Position numbers and translations under genes: made by a program. The notes beneath the pieces are model-generated. The model made no database searches. It was given only the letters and a program-made list of their open reading frames with translations, and was not told the origin of the DNA. DNA of 64,000 nucleotides from assembly GCA_038143955.1 (NCBI GenBank), contig JAYQMT010000005.1, positions 868,001 to 932,000 of the forward strand. The letters run 5' to 3'. This DNA comes from Porticoccus sp038143955 (GTDB lineage: Bacteria; Pseudomonadota; Gammaproteobacteria; Pseudomonadales; Porticoccaceae). Of the stretch, positions 18,715 through 28,527 are shown piece by piece. The first letter of the stretch is position 1; every line of letters starts with the position of its first letter.

Positions 18715-19563
18715 TTATTTTATCGTAGAGAGGGTCTCAAGGACCTTTTCAGGATTAATATCTTCGGGTACAGTAAAATAACTAAATCCTTTATTTTCTT
18801 TAATATCACTCGATGCCCACAGCGAGTGACTAATATCAACTCCAAGTGAATTACTACAAGCAGCTGACTGCTCAGGAATAATGGTAAAGTCAATCTCATC
18901 TGGTGCATTAAAACCTTCGTTTTGAAAAGGTAACTGGAGGCCAACAGACCAGCGATAATGCTTTGCAACATTCAACACAGGCTGATACCAAGCAATCTCT
19001 TCTGCACTTGATGGCAAGAGTCTCTCATCTTCTACCAGCAATATGCCAGATATATTTGTTTCACTGTAATAGCGCAAAAAATCTGCCATATACATTGAAA
19101 CGGTATCTACCGACATCTCAGTCGGTTCTAGATCGTTTTTAGTTGCTGTCTGATGGGATCTCGCTAATAACGATCTTGGTGAAGGAATAACTAAAACAAT
19201 AGGGACTGAATTTCCATAGTTATCATTCATAGCAACTAGAACTTCAGCAAGCAATTCTCTTGGGGCATAAGCCTCAAGAAGTACCTTGGAAGCAAATGTG
19301 GCACGACTTTTTTCTGACATGGATTTGATCGCATTCTCATCATCTTTCATCCAATGATGAAATAAGTCCCATGTGTCCACAACAACAACTTCTGCTTTTA
19401 CCAGTGCATGCGCTTGAGTATAAAAGGATAAGTATGATGCTGGTGTTGACCATGGGTTAGCATCACTTCCAAGTAATAATTTTTTTGCATATCTATTAAA
19501 ATTTACCCAAAGGCGCGGAGTATCATCTCCGCCCTTGAGGTAATCTAAAAGATCAACCGCCAT
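18715..19563 (-). CDS. ApcE-like fifth subunit of a ketone carboxylase
   Basis: A 282-residue (~31 kDa) soluble protein without signal peptide or membrane segment. I recognise no catalytic motif. Its identity rests on position: it follows the HyuB-like subunit with an 11-base overlap and precedes the ligase by 13 bases, matching the ~34 kDa fifth subunit (ApcE/Apc5) of acetophenone carboxylase, which is needed for activity but separates from the core complex. Features visible are a DxWDLFHHW segment near residue 65 and VLVIPSPRSLLARS near 130. It could instead be an unrelated accessory factor. Confidence 0.55.
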   Translation of the reverse strand: MAVDLLDYLKGGDDTPRLWVNFNRYAKKLLLGSDANPWSTPASYLSFYTQAHALVKAEVVVVDTWDLFHHWMKDDENAIKSMSEKSRATFASKVLLEAYAPRELLAEVLVAMNDNYGNSVPIVLVIPSPRSLLARSHQTATKNDLEPTEMSVDTVSMYMADFLRYYSETNISGILLVEDERLLPSSAEEIAWYQPVLNVAKHYRWSVGLQLPFQNEGFNAPDEIDFTIIPEQSAACSNSLGVDISHSLWASSDIKENKGFSYFTVPEDINPEKVLETLSTIK

Positions 19564-21840
19564 CTCTACTTCCTATCAGCTTTGGCGACAATACCAGCTT
19601 TTTTCTAACAGCTGCAAGTTCTTCCTCTAGCTCACTAATTCTCACATCTTTTGGATTGATCATATAGTTAGCACCAGGGTTAGCAGCATCTCTTAAATCA
19701 TCGTTCGCGCCGCAGTATACCTGTTCATTATTACCGTTCCATGCGCCATAAAAGGAATATCATCTGGCGGAATATCCCTCACATGCTTTTTAACAAATTC
19801 TGCATAAGGTACACCTTGCTTCTTTCTTTGCTCCCGATATTTTTCTCGCATTTTTTTAGTTGCCGCTTCGTCGACAGCTAATGTTTCATCGTCGAACACT
19901 ACCTTATATAACTTTTTGGCCCAATCAGGTGATATTAATGATTCTTCAATATCCATGATTACGAGATCAGGATCACGCTCTAATACATCCCCGTATCCTC
20001 CGCCAGAGCCCTGAGAAATCATATAAAGGGCACCACGTTTTGATATATCAAAACCTAAACCTAGGTGTTGAGTTGTATAAATAGCATTCTCAAATGGCTG
20101 TTCATTCATAATCTCATGTATAGAATGTCTCATTTTTGAAGGATCATTAAGCATAATATCGTATACGTCTACACCTTCTACCCTACATAATGGTCCAGAC
20201 CCTGCAGCATATCCACCAAACAAACCTTGGATAGTTGGAGCTTTTGAGCCCAAACAAGATGTCATGAAACCCCATGCATCACTATCTTTTGTGGAAGCAA
20301 TCTGAGTATAACCCATACCACCTCGATATTTACCAGGTGCTTGAGTATTCATAGTCATTTTCTTAGAAACAAGCTGAAGGAATGGAACTTCTTCTTCATT
20401 CATTTCTTGTTCACCAATGTCAGCCATAGTTGCAAAAATTGGCGAGAGGGCATGTTCTCCATCTCTATCCATTCTTGCGCCACCACCCATACCGTTTAAA
20501 TCTGCACATAGGTTACCAAGTGTTTCACCATGCTGATTCACACCACCCCAAATAAAGGTATTAATCATGTTATGCCAAGGTGCTAAAACACGTGTATATT
20601 TTTCTGGTGTACTGTAAAGCATTTTTGCTGTCGCATGCTGGGCTACTGTGAAACTATGAAAAATTGACATGAGACTTTGTGAATTTGGTGCTGAATAAGT
20701 ACAATCTACAATTGATCCAAGTGTTGACTTAAACTCAATTGGAGAAAGACCAGCTTGCCCTCTTGGCAAATCAGGCCATATGTGGTTCATAAACGCTTGC
20801 CCAACCATTCCCTTCATACCAGGTAGCTGTGTATTAATAGCGCGGTTGGTAAATTCAGGACTACTCCCAGAGAAATCAAAAATTAATCTATCTCCTTTTT
20901 TGGTAGCAGTCATATTCATCTTTATCAAAGCATTTTCACGCAATGTACCATCCATAATTGTATGAGTTCTTACAGTCATATCTGGCCATTCAGATAATCT
21001 ACGGCGAACTTCAGTAACCACACTCTCATTTGTATATCTCAAACAAGCTGTTAGAGCATCAGGGCCTTCAGAGGCAAATACTTCTTTAATTCTTTGCTCA
21101 AGACGCATACAAGCAAAGAGCTTCACTTTCATATCTTCATACTGAAGCTTGGGTTCACGTACGGAATTCTGTAAGAATGTAAGTAAATCTCTTTTGATTT
21201 TATAATTTTCTACCACCTTAAAAGGTGACATTTTCAACCCTTCATCAAAAGAAGTTTCAGCCATAGTAGGCATGCCACCTGGCTCGATAGCCCCACACTC
21301 TCCTTCATGGACTGTCGATGCAGCCCAGCAGATCAGCTTGCCTTCATGGAAAACAGGTAAAATCATACTTTGGTCTGTATTATGGACATTACCATATCTT
21401 GAATCATTATGAATAAACCCGTCACCTTCTTTAACACCGACAGTTTCTTCATCGACCCAATTTTTAATTATAAATTTAATAGGATGGTGGACAAGCGCAG
21501 AGAAGATTAACACCCCGCCAGCACTACCAATAGTTAAATCTCCCGAAGCAGAATATATTCCAGTAATGATATCCCCACTTCGCACCGGGGCTGCACCCAT
21601 CTGCTCTACCATTTCAAAACCTTCTTCACATGCAGACTGAAGACGATCTCTTATGGAAGCAATTTGATTCAAGTCCGTATATTCCTTCATGACTCTTTCT
21701 TCAGTTTCTGTCCTAGGCATAATACGGTGATCCCGCATTATTTCTGGATCTGGACCGAGGAATAAAGTCGTATCCTTGAGAAATTTTTGTATTAATTCTT
21801 GGTCTTGAACATTCAGCTCAATTTTTGCTTTCTCATTCAT
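19553..21840 (-). CDS. HyuB-like subunit of an acetophenone-carboxylase-type enzyme (one frame break)
   Basis: About 760 residues. It belongs to the hydantoinase B/oxoprolinase family: RSGDIITGIYSASGDLTIG near residue 85, HNDSRYGNVHNTDQ, GGGARMDRDGEHALSP and the glycine-rich SQGSGGGYGDVLERDP near 620. The first-read stop at 19693 is premature; adding one T to the T4 run at 19750-19753 extends the protein by NGNNEQVYCGANDDLRDA and a charged helix to TGA at 19553, inside the next gene's start, so translation is coupled. This size (~84 kDa) fits the large beta-type subunit of acetophenone carboxylase, which catalyses ketone carboxylation at the cost of ATP. Confidence 0.82.
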
Positions 21841-21855
21841 AATGTAGTTACCCCT

Positions 21856-24001
21856 TTAATTCTTATCTTCTTCACGAAGAAACCAAACTGCCCCTTGTTC
21901 AGCTGAAACATACTTCCAGCCCGGTTCAATTAGATAAGTAGAAACTTCTGAAGATACTAGTCCAGGGCCATCAATTTCTGTTCCTGGAGGTATATCTATC
22001 TTATTCCATACCGGTGTCTCAACAGCTTTACCATCACCAACAAAATAACATTTACGGGTTGTTGTTGGGGCCGGTGGTGCAATACGTTTATTCTGCGCTA
22101 TTGGTTTAATATGGTCAAATTTGACTGTATCATGTTCAACATAGGAAGCAACACGAATTGTATTAATACGAATACCTGCTTCAGGTGCCTGACTTCCTTC
22201 TCCAAAACGCTTACCATAATCACTTGAAAATTGATCTAGAATATTCATCACATCCATTACAGATTCGAGTGAATGCTTTGGAACCACTACAGTTGTTTGA
22301 ACTAATTGATTACCGTAACGCATATCTAGCTCGAGCGAATGTTTGATATCGCTTAAAGGTGAACCCTGTCTCACTAGATCAGCTTGACCTCGCTTACTAA
22401 GCTCAATGACTAAATCATTAAATCTCGGGTAATTATCGAATACCATGCGTGACGTAGAATCGTACAAGACCATGAACAGTGATGTTTCATGTATATGCAT
22501 CTGGTGCATGTTTCCTGCGCCTACTGCAGAAAATACAGAACTGAATGGAGTTGCAAGAATCTTATTAATTTTTAATTTAGAAGCAATACCACAACAATGA
22601 AGAGGTCCATTTCCACCATAAGCCAACATAGTGAAATCTTTTGGATCATAACCACGAACTCTTAACTCCGTGTTAACGCCATTAGCCATATTACTATCTA
22701 CTTTTTCTTTCACTAGTAAGGCTGCTGCAATTGGTTCGACGTCTAGGTCATCACAAAGTGTTTCCTCAATTGCAAACATCGACCTCTTGGGGTTTAAAGG
22801 TATACTTCCACCAGCATAATTATCAGCATCTAAATAGCCTAAAACCAAATCTGCATCTGTAACTGTAGGATTCATTCCACCACGATCATAACAAGCTGGA
22901 CCTGGATCAGAGCCCGCACTTTTGGGTCCAACTGCTACAGCGTTATACATCCGATCAAATGAAGCAATAGAACCACCGCCAGCTCCAAGAGTAACAAGGT
23001 GTACCATAGGCACTGAAACTAGCCATCTATCAATAACAGGATTAAAGTCATAATGCTTAATTCCACCTTCAACAACAATACCAATATCGTAACTTGTACC
23101 GCCCATATCTGTTGCAATAACACTCCCTAGATCAGCTTCTTTTGCAAGGTGCTCCGCAGCACTTATACCAGATACTGGACCCGAGTGAATAGTCTGAAGT
23201 GCGTCTGTAGAGTTAAGCTGAGCCATACCTCCTGAGTTATGAATCACAAGCATAGGTTTAGAATATGAATTAGCTCGTAAGTTTTGCTCTAGCTGACTCA
23301 TAGCATGATACATAGTTGAATGAAGGTAACCATCTACGATTGCGGAGGTAGCTCTAACATATTCACCCTTACGACCAGCCACTCGATGAGAGTATTACAG
23401 GAATTGAGCCTAAAAGATGTGTGGGGTATTCCTCTAGTAAAATTTCTTCTACACGTTTTTCATGTGCTGGATTTACTACAGAATTTACAAGACAAACAAC
23501 TATTGCTTGGGCACCTTTATCTACCAGTGTTCTAATTTTTTGACGGACATCATCCTCATCAACAGGCATGACTAATTCACCCTCAAAACCCAAGCGCTCT
23601 CTAACACCTTCAATCATATTGGGTAATACTAGCGGTACTGGTCTTTGCGCATCAGGAAGGTTTTGTTTACCCAAATCGTCTAGGCCTTCTCCATAACCTC
23701 GGGCTCTACTTAGTGGCACCATAGCTTCATAACCAGCTGAAACCAACATGCCTATTCTCGGACCATTATGCTCAATAAGCGCATTTGTACCTAAAGTTGT
23801 TGCATATCTAACTGAATCAACACCTGCTAAAAGCTCTTCCATACCCACACCAAGCTCTTGATATGCTTTTTCAAGGGCCTCATTAAAACCTAAAGCAAGA
23901 TTTTGGTGAGTAGTTAAAGCTTTTGTCTCAATATACTTGTTGTCCCAGACTACAAAGCAATCAGTGAAAGTCCCGCCTATATCTACAGATATACGTTTCA
24001 T
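21856..24001 (-). CDS. HyuA-like subunit of an acetophenone-carboxylase-type enzyme (one frame break)
   Basis: About 715 residues. The start has the ASKHA-type phosphate loop SVDIGGTFTDCFV and later GSVIATDMGGTSYDIGIV, the two nucleotide-binding signatures of hydantoinase A. The frame breaks near 23382, where the family motif SSEV is expected but only part of the codon pair is present (two bases missing, not in a run). After the join the EYVRATSAIVDGYL region follows as in other members. It lies 66 bases downstream of the small subunit gene and 15 bases upstream of the HyuB-like gene. Likely the phosphorylating subunit that activates bicarbonate and/or the ketone enolate. Confidence 0.82.
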
Positions 24002-24067
24002 AATTTTCTTCCTAAAACTTAAAAAATGTTAAGCTTGTTTCTAAAGTAAAAGAAACTCACTCATCTA

Positions 24068-24472
24068 TTAATGGTTGTGTCCACAACTTCTATCAACTAA
24101 TACATTTGGACCCGTAGTTGGCTCTGTGAGCTCTTCTCTTTTACTCCACTGTTTTTTTAGTGCATCAACGTCCACTTCCATATCATATAAAGGCATATGT
24201 CCCGGAAAAGTGTATTCAACTTCGATTTGTGTACCACAGTTTGGGCAGTAAAATTCATAAATATTTACCCACTCCTTATCAGGACAAAAGGTAAACTTAT
24301 ATTTTTCTGGATCGATAACAGAAGGGTGTATATCAGCTGGATCTCTATTGTAGACTAACAGGCCTTCTTTGTAATTACCTCGAGCTGGTCCAATTTCATG
24401 CTCGCAGTTACGGCATTCCCATTGCTCTGTTTCTAAATCTATTCTAAGGTATTCAGTCATTAGTACTTTCAT
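24068..24472 (-). CDS. Small Cys-rich subunit, acetone/acetophenone carboxylase gamma-type
   Basis: A 134-residue protein. The ATG at 24472 overlaps the upstream TAA (TAATG), so it is translationally coupled; a longer in-frame start at 24496 would lie inside the upstream gene. Two CxxC pairs (ECRNC near residue 18 and YCPNC near 84) plus FCPDKEW are consistent with a zinc site, and DPADIHP and YTFPGHMPLYDMEVD match the acetone carboxylase gamma family. This ~15 kDa subunit separates true ketone carboxylases from hydantoinases and oxoprolinases, which lack it, so it is the key evidence for the function of this operon. Confidence 0.83.
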   Translation of the reverse strand: MKVLMTEYLRIDLETEQWECRNCEHEIGPARGNYKEGLLVYNRDPADIHPSVIDPEKYKFTFCPDKEWVNIYEFYCPNCGTQIEVEYTFPGHMPLYDMEVDVDALKKQWSKREELTEPTTGPNVLVDRSCGHNH

Positions 24473-26407
24473 TATTCGACTCCCTTTGTTAAGCATATAT
24501 CGCCTAGCTCAGTCACGACAAATGTCCAACCCTGTCGGACTAGACATGTGAAGTACTCATCTTCGATAACTGCTGGGCCAGCGCCATGATTTCCAGGCTT
24601 CATTTTATCTACTTGATACACAGGCAAATCATTCCATTCTTGATTATCACCAAAAATAGATCTTACTGAGGTTTTGGCAGCAATAGAATCTTTTGATATC
24701 CCGGCTTGTTGATTTGAATCTACTTTGAGTTTTTTCTTGCAGAAAACTCTAGTGTAGCTGAATCTGAACCAGATAAAGCTTGTGGAAATGAAGGTTTACT
24801 AGTAAGTTTTTGTGAGGTTTCAACATTATTTTTCAAACCTACAATTTGAGAACTAACTTCATAATCACCGGTAGAATAGCCTTCAGCAAACATATCCCGT
24901 TGGGCTTTTTCAGCTAAGTTAGCATATGCTGCTTCGAGTGTTTTACTTGTAAGATCGGATAATACAACTGAGTAACTTTGTCCTATATCACAAGAGCCTA
25001 TTCCGAAAGCACTGAAGACAGCTGCAGTTTTAGGTATAAATACAGTTTTTATGCCGGCTTTATCTGCAATACCACAGGCACTCATCGGGCCAGCGCCACC
25101 AAATGCCAGTAAAGCTGTATCGTCTGAAATATCAGCAAATCTAACCATCTCATCAGAAACTTTTTTATCATAAGCATCACGCAATCTAACTAAAGCTTCA
25201 TCTGAAGAAATTCCTAAAGGATTAGCTACATTTTCGGCAATTGCGGCACGAGCTCTATCAATATCGAGCTTAAGTCCGCCAAAAAAAAGTTTGTGGGTCA
25301 AGTAAACCCATTAAAAGATTAACATCGGTCATCGTTGACTCTTTGCCGCCACGACCAAAACTTGCTGGTCCAGGAACAGCACCTACACTCTCAGGACCTA
25401 CCTTTATGTTTTTACCGTTGACTGAAAAAAATAGAACTTCCTCCAACACCTGGGCTTGATATTTCACAAAGGCCAAATGAAGTTGGTACACCTTCAACAG
25501 TACCACGACGTGACTCACTAACGGTATTATCGATTACTTGTCCGATATCTGTTGTCGTACCACCAATATCCATAGATACGACGTTTTTTAATTTATATTG
25601 TTTGCTAAACTCTTTAACACCTTCCATCCCACCGCGTGGACCTGAGCTGTATGTCTTCAATGCAATAGTTTTGGCAACACGAGATGCATCTCCATCATTT
25701 CGAAAAATAAGCAATGGATTTTTTGTTCGATATTCACGTAATCTGTTTTCTGCGTTGTACAAGAAGCTTTCCATTGCGGGGTGAAGGAAAGAATTAACTA
25801 ATGCAGTCCAGCCTCTGCGTGAAGTTGACACATCTTCGGCCAGCTCGCTTGCAAATAACATCGGAACTGCACCTAAAAGATGGCGGGGATAGTTGTTGAA
25901 GGCTATTCTCTTAAATTGAGATTCATAGTCTGTTGCCCCATCATTATCAAAACAAACTACAATACGATTTGCACCTCTGGCAGTCAGTCGAGTTATGGAA
26001 GTGGTAGTTTCAGTCGCACTTTCTTCATCATTTAAATCTGCCAAATCAATCTCTTCAATACGGTCTCCTACAAGAAATTTAAACAGATCTGGATCTTCTT
26101 CTTGCATTAAATCAATTAATTTTGCATTACCTTTATTTATGACCATTCCTAACTTAGGACCTTTTCGCTCTACCATAGCGTTAGTCCCTTGGGTGGTTGA
26201 GTATCTTATATGATCTACTTCGGCGAGCAGTCTAGCTAAATCCTCTTGGCCATAAACAGCTTTAGAAACATCTTTTAGACCATCAAAAAAACATTTACTT
26301 AAATCATAAGGTGTAGTAAGTGTTTTTGTTGTGTAAAAATTGTTATCTTTTAGTACACATATATCTGTGAGAGTACCACCATTATCGATATTAATTAACA
26401 TTCCCAT
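24472..26407 (-). CDS. HyuA-like first subunit of an acetophenone-carboxylase-type enzyme (three frame breaks)
   Basis: About 645 residues (~70 kDa) once three run-length errors are repaired: A7 at 25425-25431 (one extra), A8 at 25281-25288 (one extra) and T6 at 24730-24735 (one short). Hydantoinase A signatures are INIDNGGTLTDICV at the start and VSMDIGGTTTDIGQV near residue 285. The first loop reads DNGGT rather than the usual D-V/I-GGT. The C-terminal piece (GAGPAVIEDEYFTCLVRQGW) is the HyuA C-terminal beta domain. It heads the operon; all five subunit genes overlap or nearly touch. It is clearly a different paralogue from the HyuA-like gene two genes downstream. Confidence 0.8.
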
Positions 26408-26924
26408 ACCGAGCTACCTTAATTCTGTAATTCTATAAAATTTAAAAAATTTATTATATCTAATAGCTATATTACGTAGTTAAGTGCATATTAAAAAAAT
26501 AGATCTATCTAAAATTTGTATGACTAAAATTACTACGTGATGACACTAAAAATTATAATAAGCCATTTATCCGTGTGTTATGAGACCTAAAGAACTTATA
26601 TAATGCTATTAAAGTCTTTTGAAACATTATCTCATTTAATTAATATAGACAAGCTTCATAGCGCAAACAAGGTCTTATTTTGTCGTCAAAACTCACAAAT
26701 TATATCAAGATTAATAATTTTTTTAGTTAATTTTCTCAGATCATTTCAAAAATTCATATTTGCATCAAATAAATTTCTTGTAGCAAAGAACTAGAAATTG
26801 AAATTTCTTTAGTCTTCATATATTTACAGAAATGGATGGATGTCTAGGAATACGGTATTAGGCTTGTTTACATTATATTTTAAGTGAGATTCTATACATT
26901 CTGAATACTTAGCATTAAAAAATA
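26408..26924. other. 517-bp AT-rich intergenic region upstream of the carboxylase operon
   Basis: This gap separates the first carboxylase gene from tRNA-Ser. It must hold the operon promoter. ACGTAGT (26474-26480) and ACTACGT (26533-26539) form a loose inverted pair that could be an operator but may be chance. A 63-codon plus-strand frame at 26603-26794 has no ribosome site or recognisable sequence and is not called. No regulator gene is present beside the operon. Confidence 0.4.
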
Positions 26925-27015
26925 TGGCGGAGAGAGAGGGATTCGAACCCTCGATAGGGTATTAACCTATACTCCCTTAGCAGGGGAGCGCCTTCAGCCA
27001 CTCGGCCACCTCTCC
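26925..27015 (-). tRNA. tRNA-Ser (anticodon GCT)
   Basis: A 91-base class II tRNA with encoded CCA. Acceptor GGAGAGG, D-arm TGGCCGAGTGGCTGAAGG, anticodon stem CTCCC/GGGAG with loop CTGCTAA, a long variable arm and T-arm GGGTTCGAATCCC. It occupies the position after lysC that tRNA-Ser holds in many gammaproteobacteria. Confidence 0.97.
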
Positions 27016-27062
27016 AGATAATAGACTATTATTCATCAGAATAATGATGATTCTGCGGCGAT

Positions 27063-27090
27063 ATCATAGCAACACCACTTAAGAAATCAA
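27063..27090 (-). promoter_or_regulatory. Candidate sigma-70 promoter for tRNA-Ser
   Basis: On the minus strand TTGATT (27090-27085), a 16-base spacer and TATGAT (27068-27063) stand about 48 bases upstream of the tRNA. A short CAGAAT/ATTCTG inverted repeat lies in the leader. Confidence 0.5.
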
Positions 27091-27133
27091 TCGCGCAAGG
27101 AATTTTAAAAAAGCACTAATATCAGTTTATAAA

Positions 27134-28366
27134 CTACAAATTAACGGTATCTTGATCTAGGCCGAAAATACTATGTAGCGATCTTACAGACAAATCTAGC
27201 AAGTTTTCAGCAATGACTACTGTAATTTTAATTTCTGAAGTACTTATCATCTGAATATTTACATTTTCCTTGCCTAGGGTATCAAACATAGTTGCAGCAA
27301 CCCCTGCATGTGATCTCATACCAACACCCACCAGAGCAAGCTTAGCTATATTTTCATCAGACTCCACTGAAGTAGCCCCTAACTCAATTGCTACTTCATT
27401 TAAAACATCCTCTGCTTTTTTCATTTCATTTCGATGAACAGTAAATGTTAGTGAAGCTGTTTTATCTTGAGCAACGTTTTGTACGATTACATCAACCTCA
27501 ATATTAGCTCGACCAACTGCTCCTAAGATTCTAGCAGCGCTGCCTGGAATATCTGGTATCCCTCGAACAGTAAGCTTTGCCTCGTCTCGATTAAATGCGA
27601 TGCCTGAAACAATTGGTTTTTCCATATTGTGGTTGTCCTCAAGTGTAATTAGAGTTCCAGATCCTTCATTAAAAGTAGACAAAACCCTTAAAGGAATCTT
27701 ATATTTTCCCGCAAATTCTACAGCTCTTATTTGTAATACTTTAGAGCCCTGGCTTGCCATCTCGAGCATTTCTTCGAAAGTGACACTCCCCAAACGTCGA
27801 GCATTTTCGACAATACGTGGATCTGTTGTGTATACGCCATCAACATCTGTATATATTTGGCATTCTTCTGCTTTCAATGCAACAGCAAACGCGACTGCAG
27901 TTGTATCTGAACCCCCTCTGCCGAGGGTCGTGATATTCCGTTGTTCATCAACTCCTTGAAATCCTGCCACTACAATCACTTGGCCTTTAGCTAAATCTTT
28001 TTGTATACGACTAGGTTCAATATCTAATATTCGGGCTTTAGAATAAGCATTATCAGTTAATATAGGGACTTGAGACCCAACATAGGATTTCGCTTTGCAA
28101 CCTCTTTTGTGCAAAGCAATACATAATAAGGCTACTGTAACTTGCTCTCCTGTTGATAACAGAACATCCATTTCGCGTGAGCTTGAAATTTTATCAATAC
28201 TATTTGCAAGCTCTATCAAGCGATTAGTCTCACCACTCATGGCGGATACCACTACTACTATATCGTCGCCGCTTTTGTGAAAACGGGAGATTTTATCTGC
28301 TACAGACTCGATTTTTTCTGCAGTAGCGACTGAAGTCCCGCCAAATTTTTGAACTAGTAAACTCAT
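27134..28366 (-). CDS. lysC: Aspartate kinase
   Basis: A 410-residue single-domain aspartokinase, the first step of the lysine-threonine-methionine pathway. The N-terminal LVQKFGGTSVA is the kinase signature; TLGRGGSDTTAVA (near residue 148) and CQIYTDVDGVYTTDPR (near 170) complete the amino-acid-kinase fold. Two ACT domains occupy residues ~265-410 and would bind the feedback inhibitors. The gene follows alaS and precedes tRNA-Ser. In related genomes csrA lies between lysC and tRNA-Ser, but the 118 bases here are too short for it. No frame break. Confidence 0.95.
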   Translation of the reverse strand: MSLLVQKFGGTSVATAEKIESVADKISRFHKSGDDIVVVVSAMSGETNRLIELANSIDKISSSREMDVLLSTGEQVTVALLCIALHKRGCKAKSYVGSQVPILTDNAYSKARILDIEPSRIQKDLAKGQVIVVAGFQGVDEQRNITTLGRGGSDTTAVAFAVALKAEECQIYTDVDGVYTTDPRIVENARRLGSVTFEEMLEMASQGSKVLQIRAVEFAGKYKIPLRVLSTFNEGSGTLITLEDNHNMEKPIVSGIAFNRDEAKLTVRGIPDIPGSAARILGAVGRANIEVDVIVQNVAQDKTASLTFTVHRNEMKKAEDVLNEVAIELGATSVESDENIAKLALVGVGMRSHAGVAATMFDTLGKENVNIQMISTSEIKITVVIAENLLDLSVRSLHSIFGLDQDTVNL

Positions 28367-28527
28367 GTATAATTCAGGCTCTGTAGTATAACCGAAATTG
28401 CATTTTGCCTTAATATCACTGAAGACGCATTACAATAGTTACAAAATGGTGCGCAATTAAACACCATATTGTTTTCAAAGTTAAGAAATATCGGCTGCAC
28501 AAGCTAATAAATTTAGCAGCATGTAAA

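Noticed and set aside
19553..26407. Two hydantoinase or 5-oxoprolinase HyuAB systems
   Set aside because: The small two-CxxC gamma-type subunit, the ApcE-size gene and the ligase/thiolase neighbours fit a ketone carboxylase and not a hydrolase.
26603..26794. Plus-strand 63-residue reading frame
   Set aside because: No ribosome site, no recognisable motif, composition like the AT-rich intergenic DNA around it.
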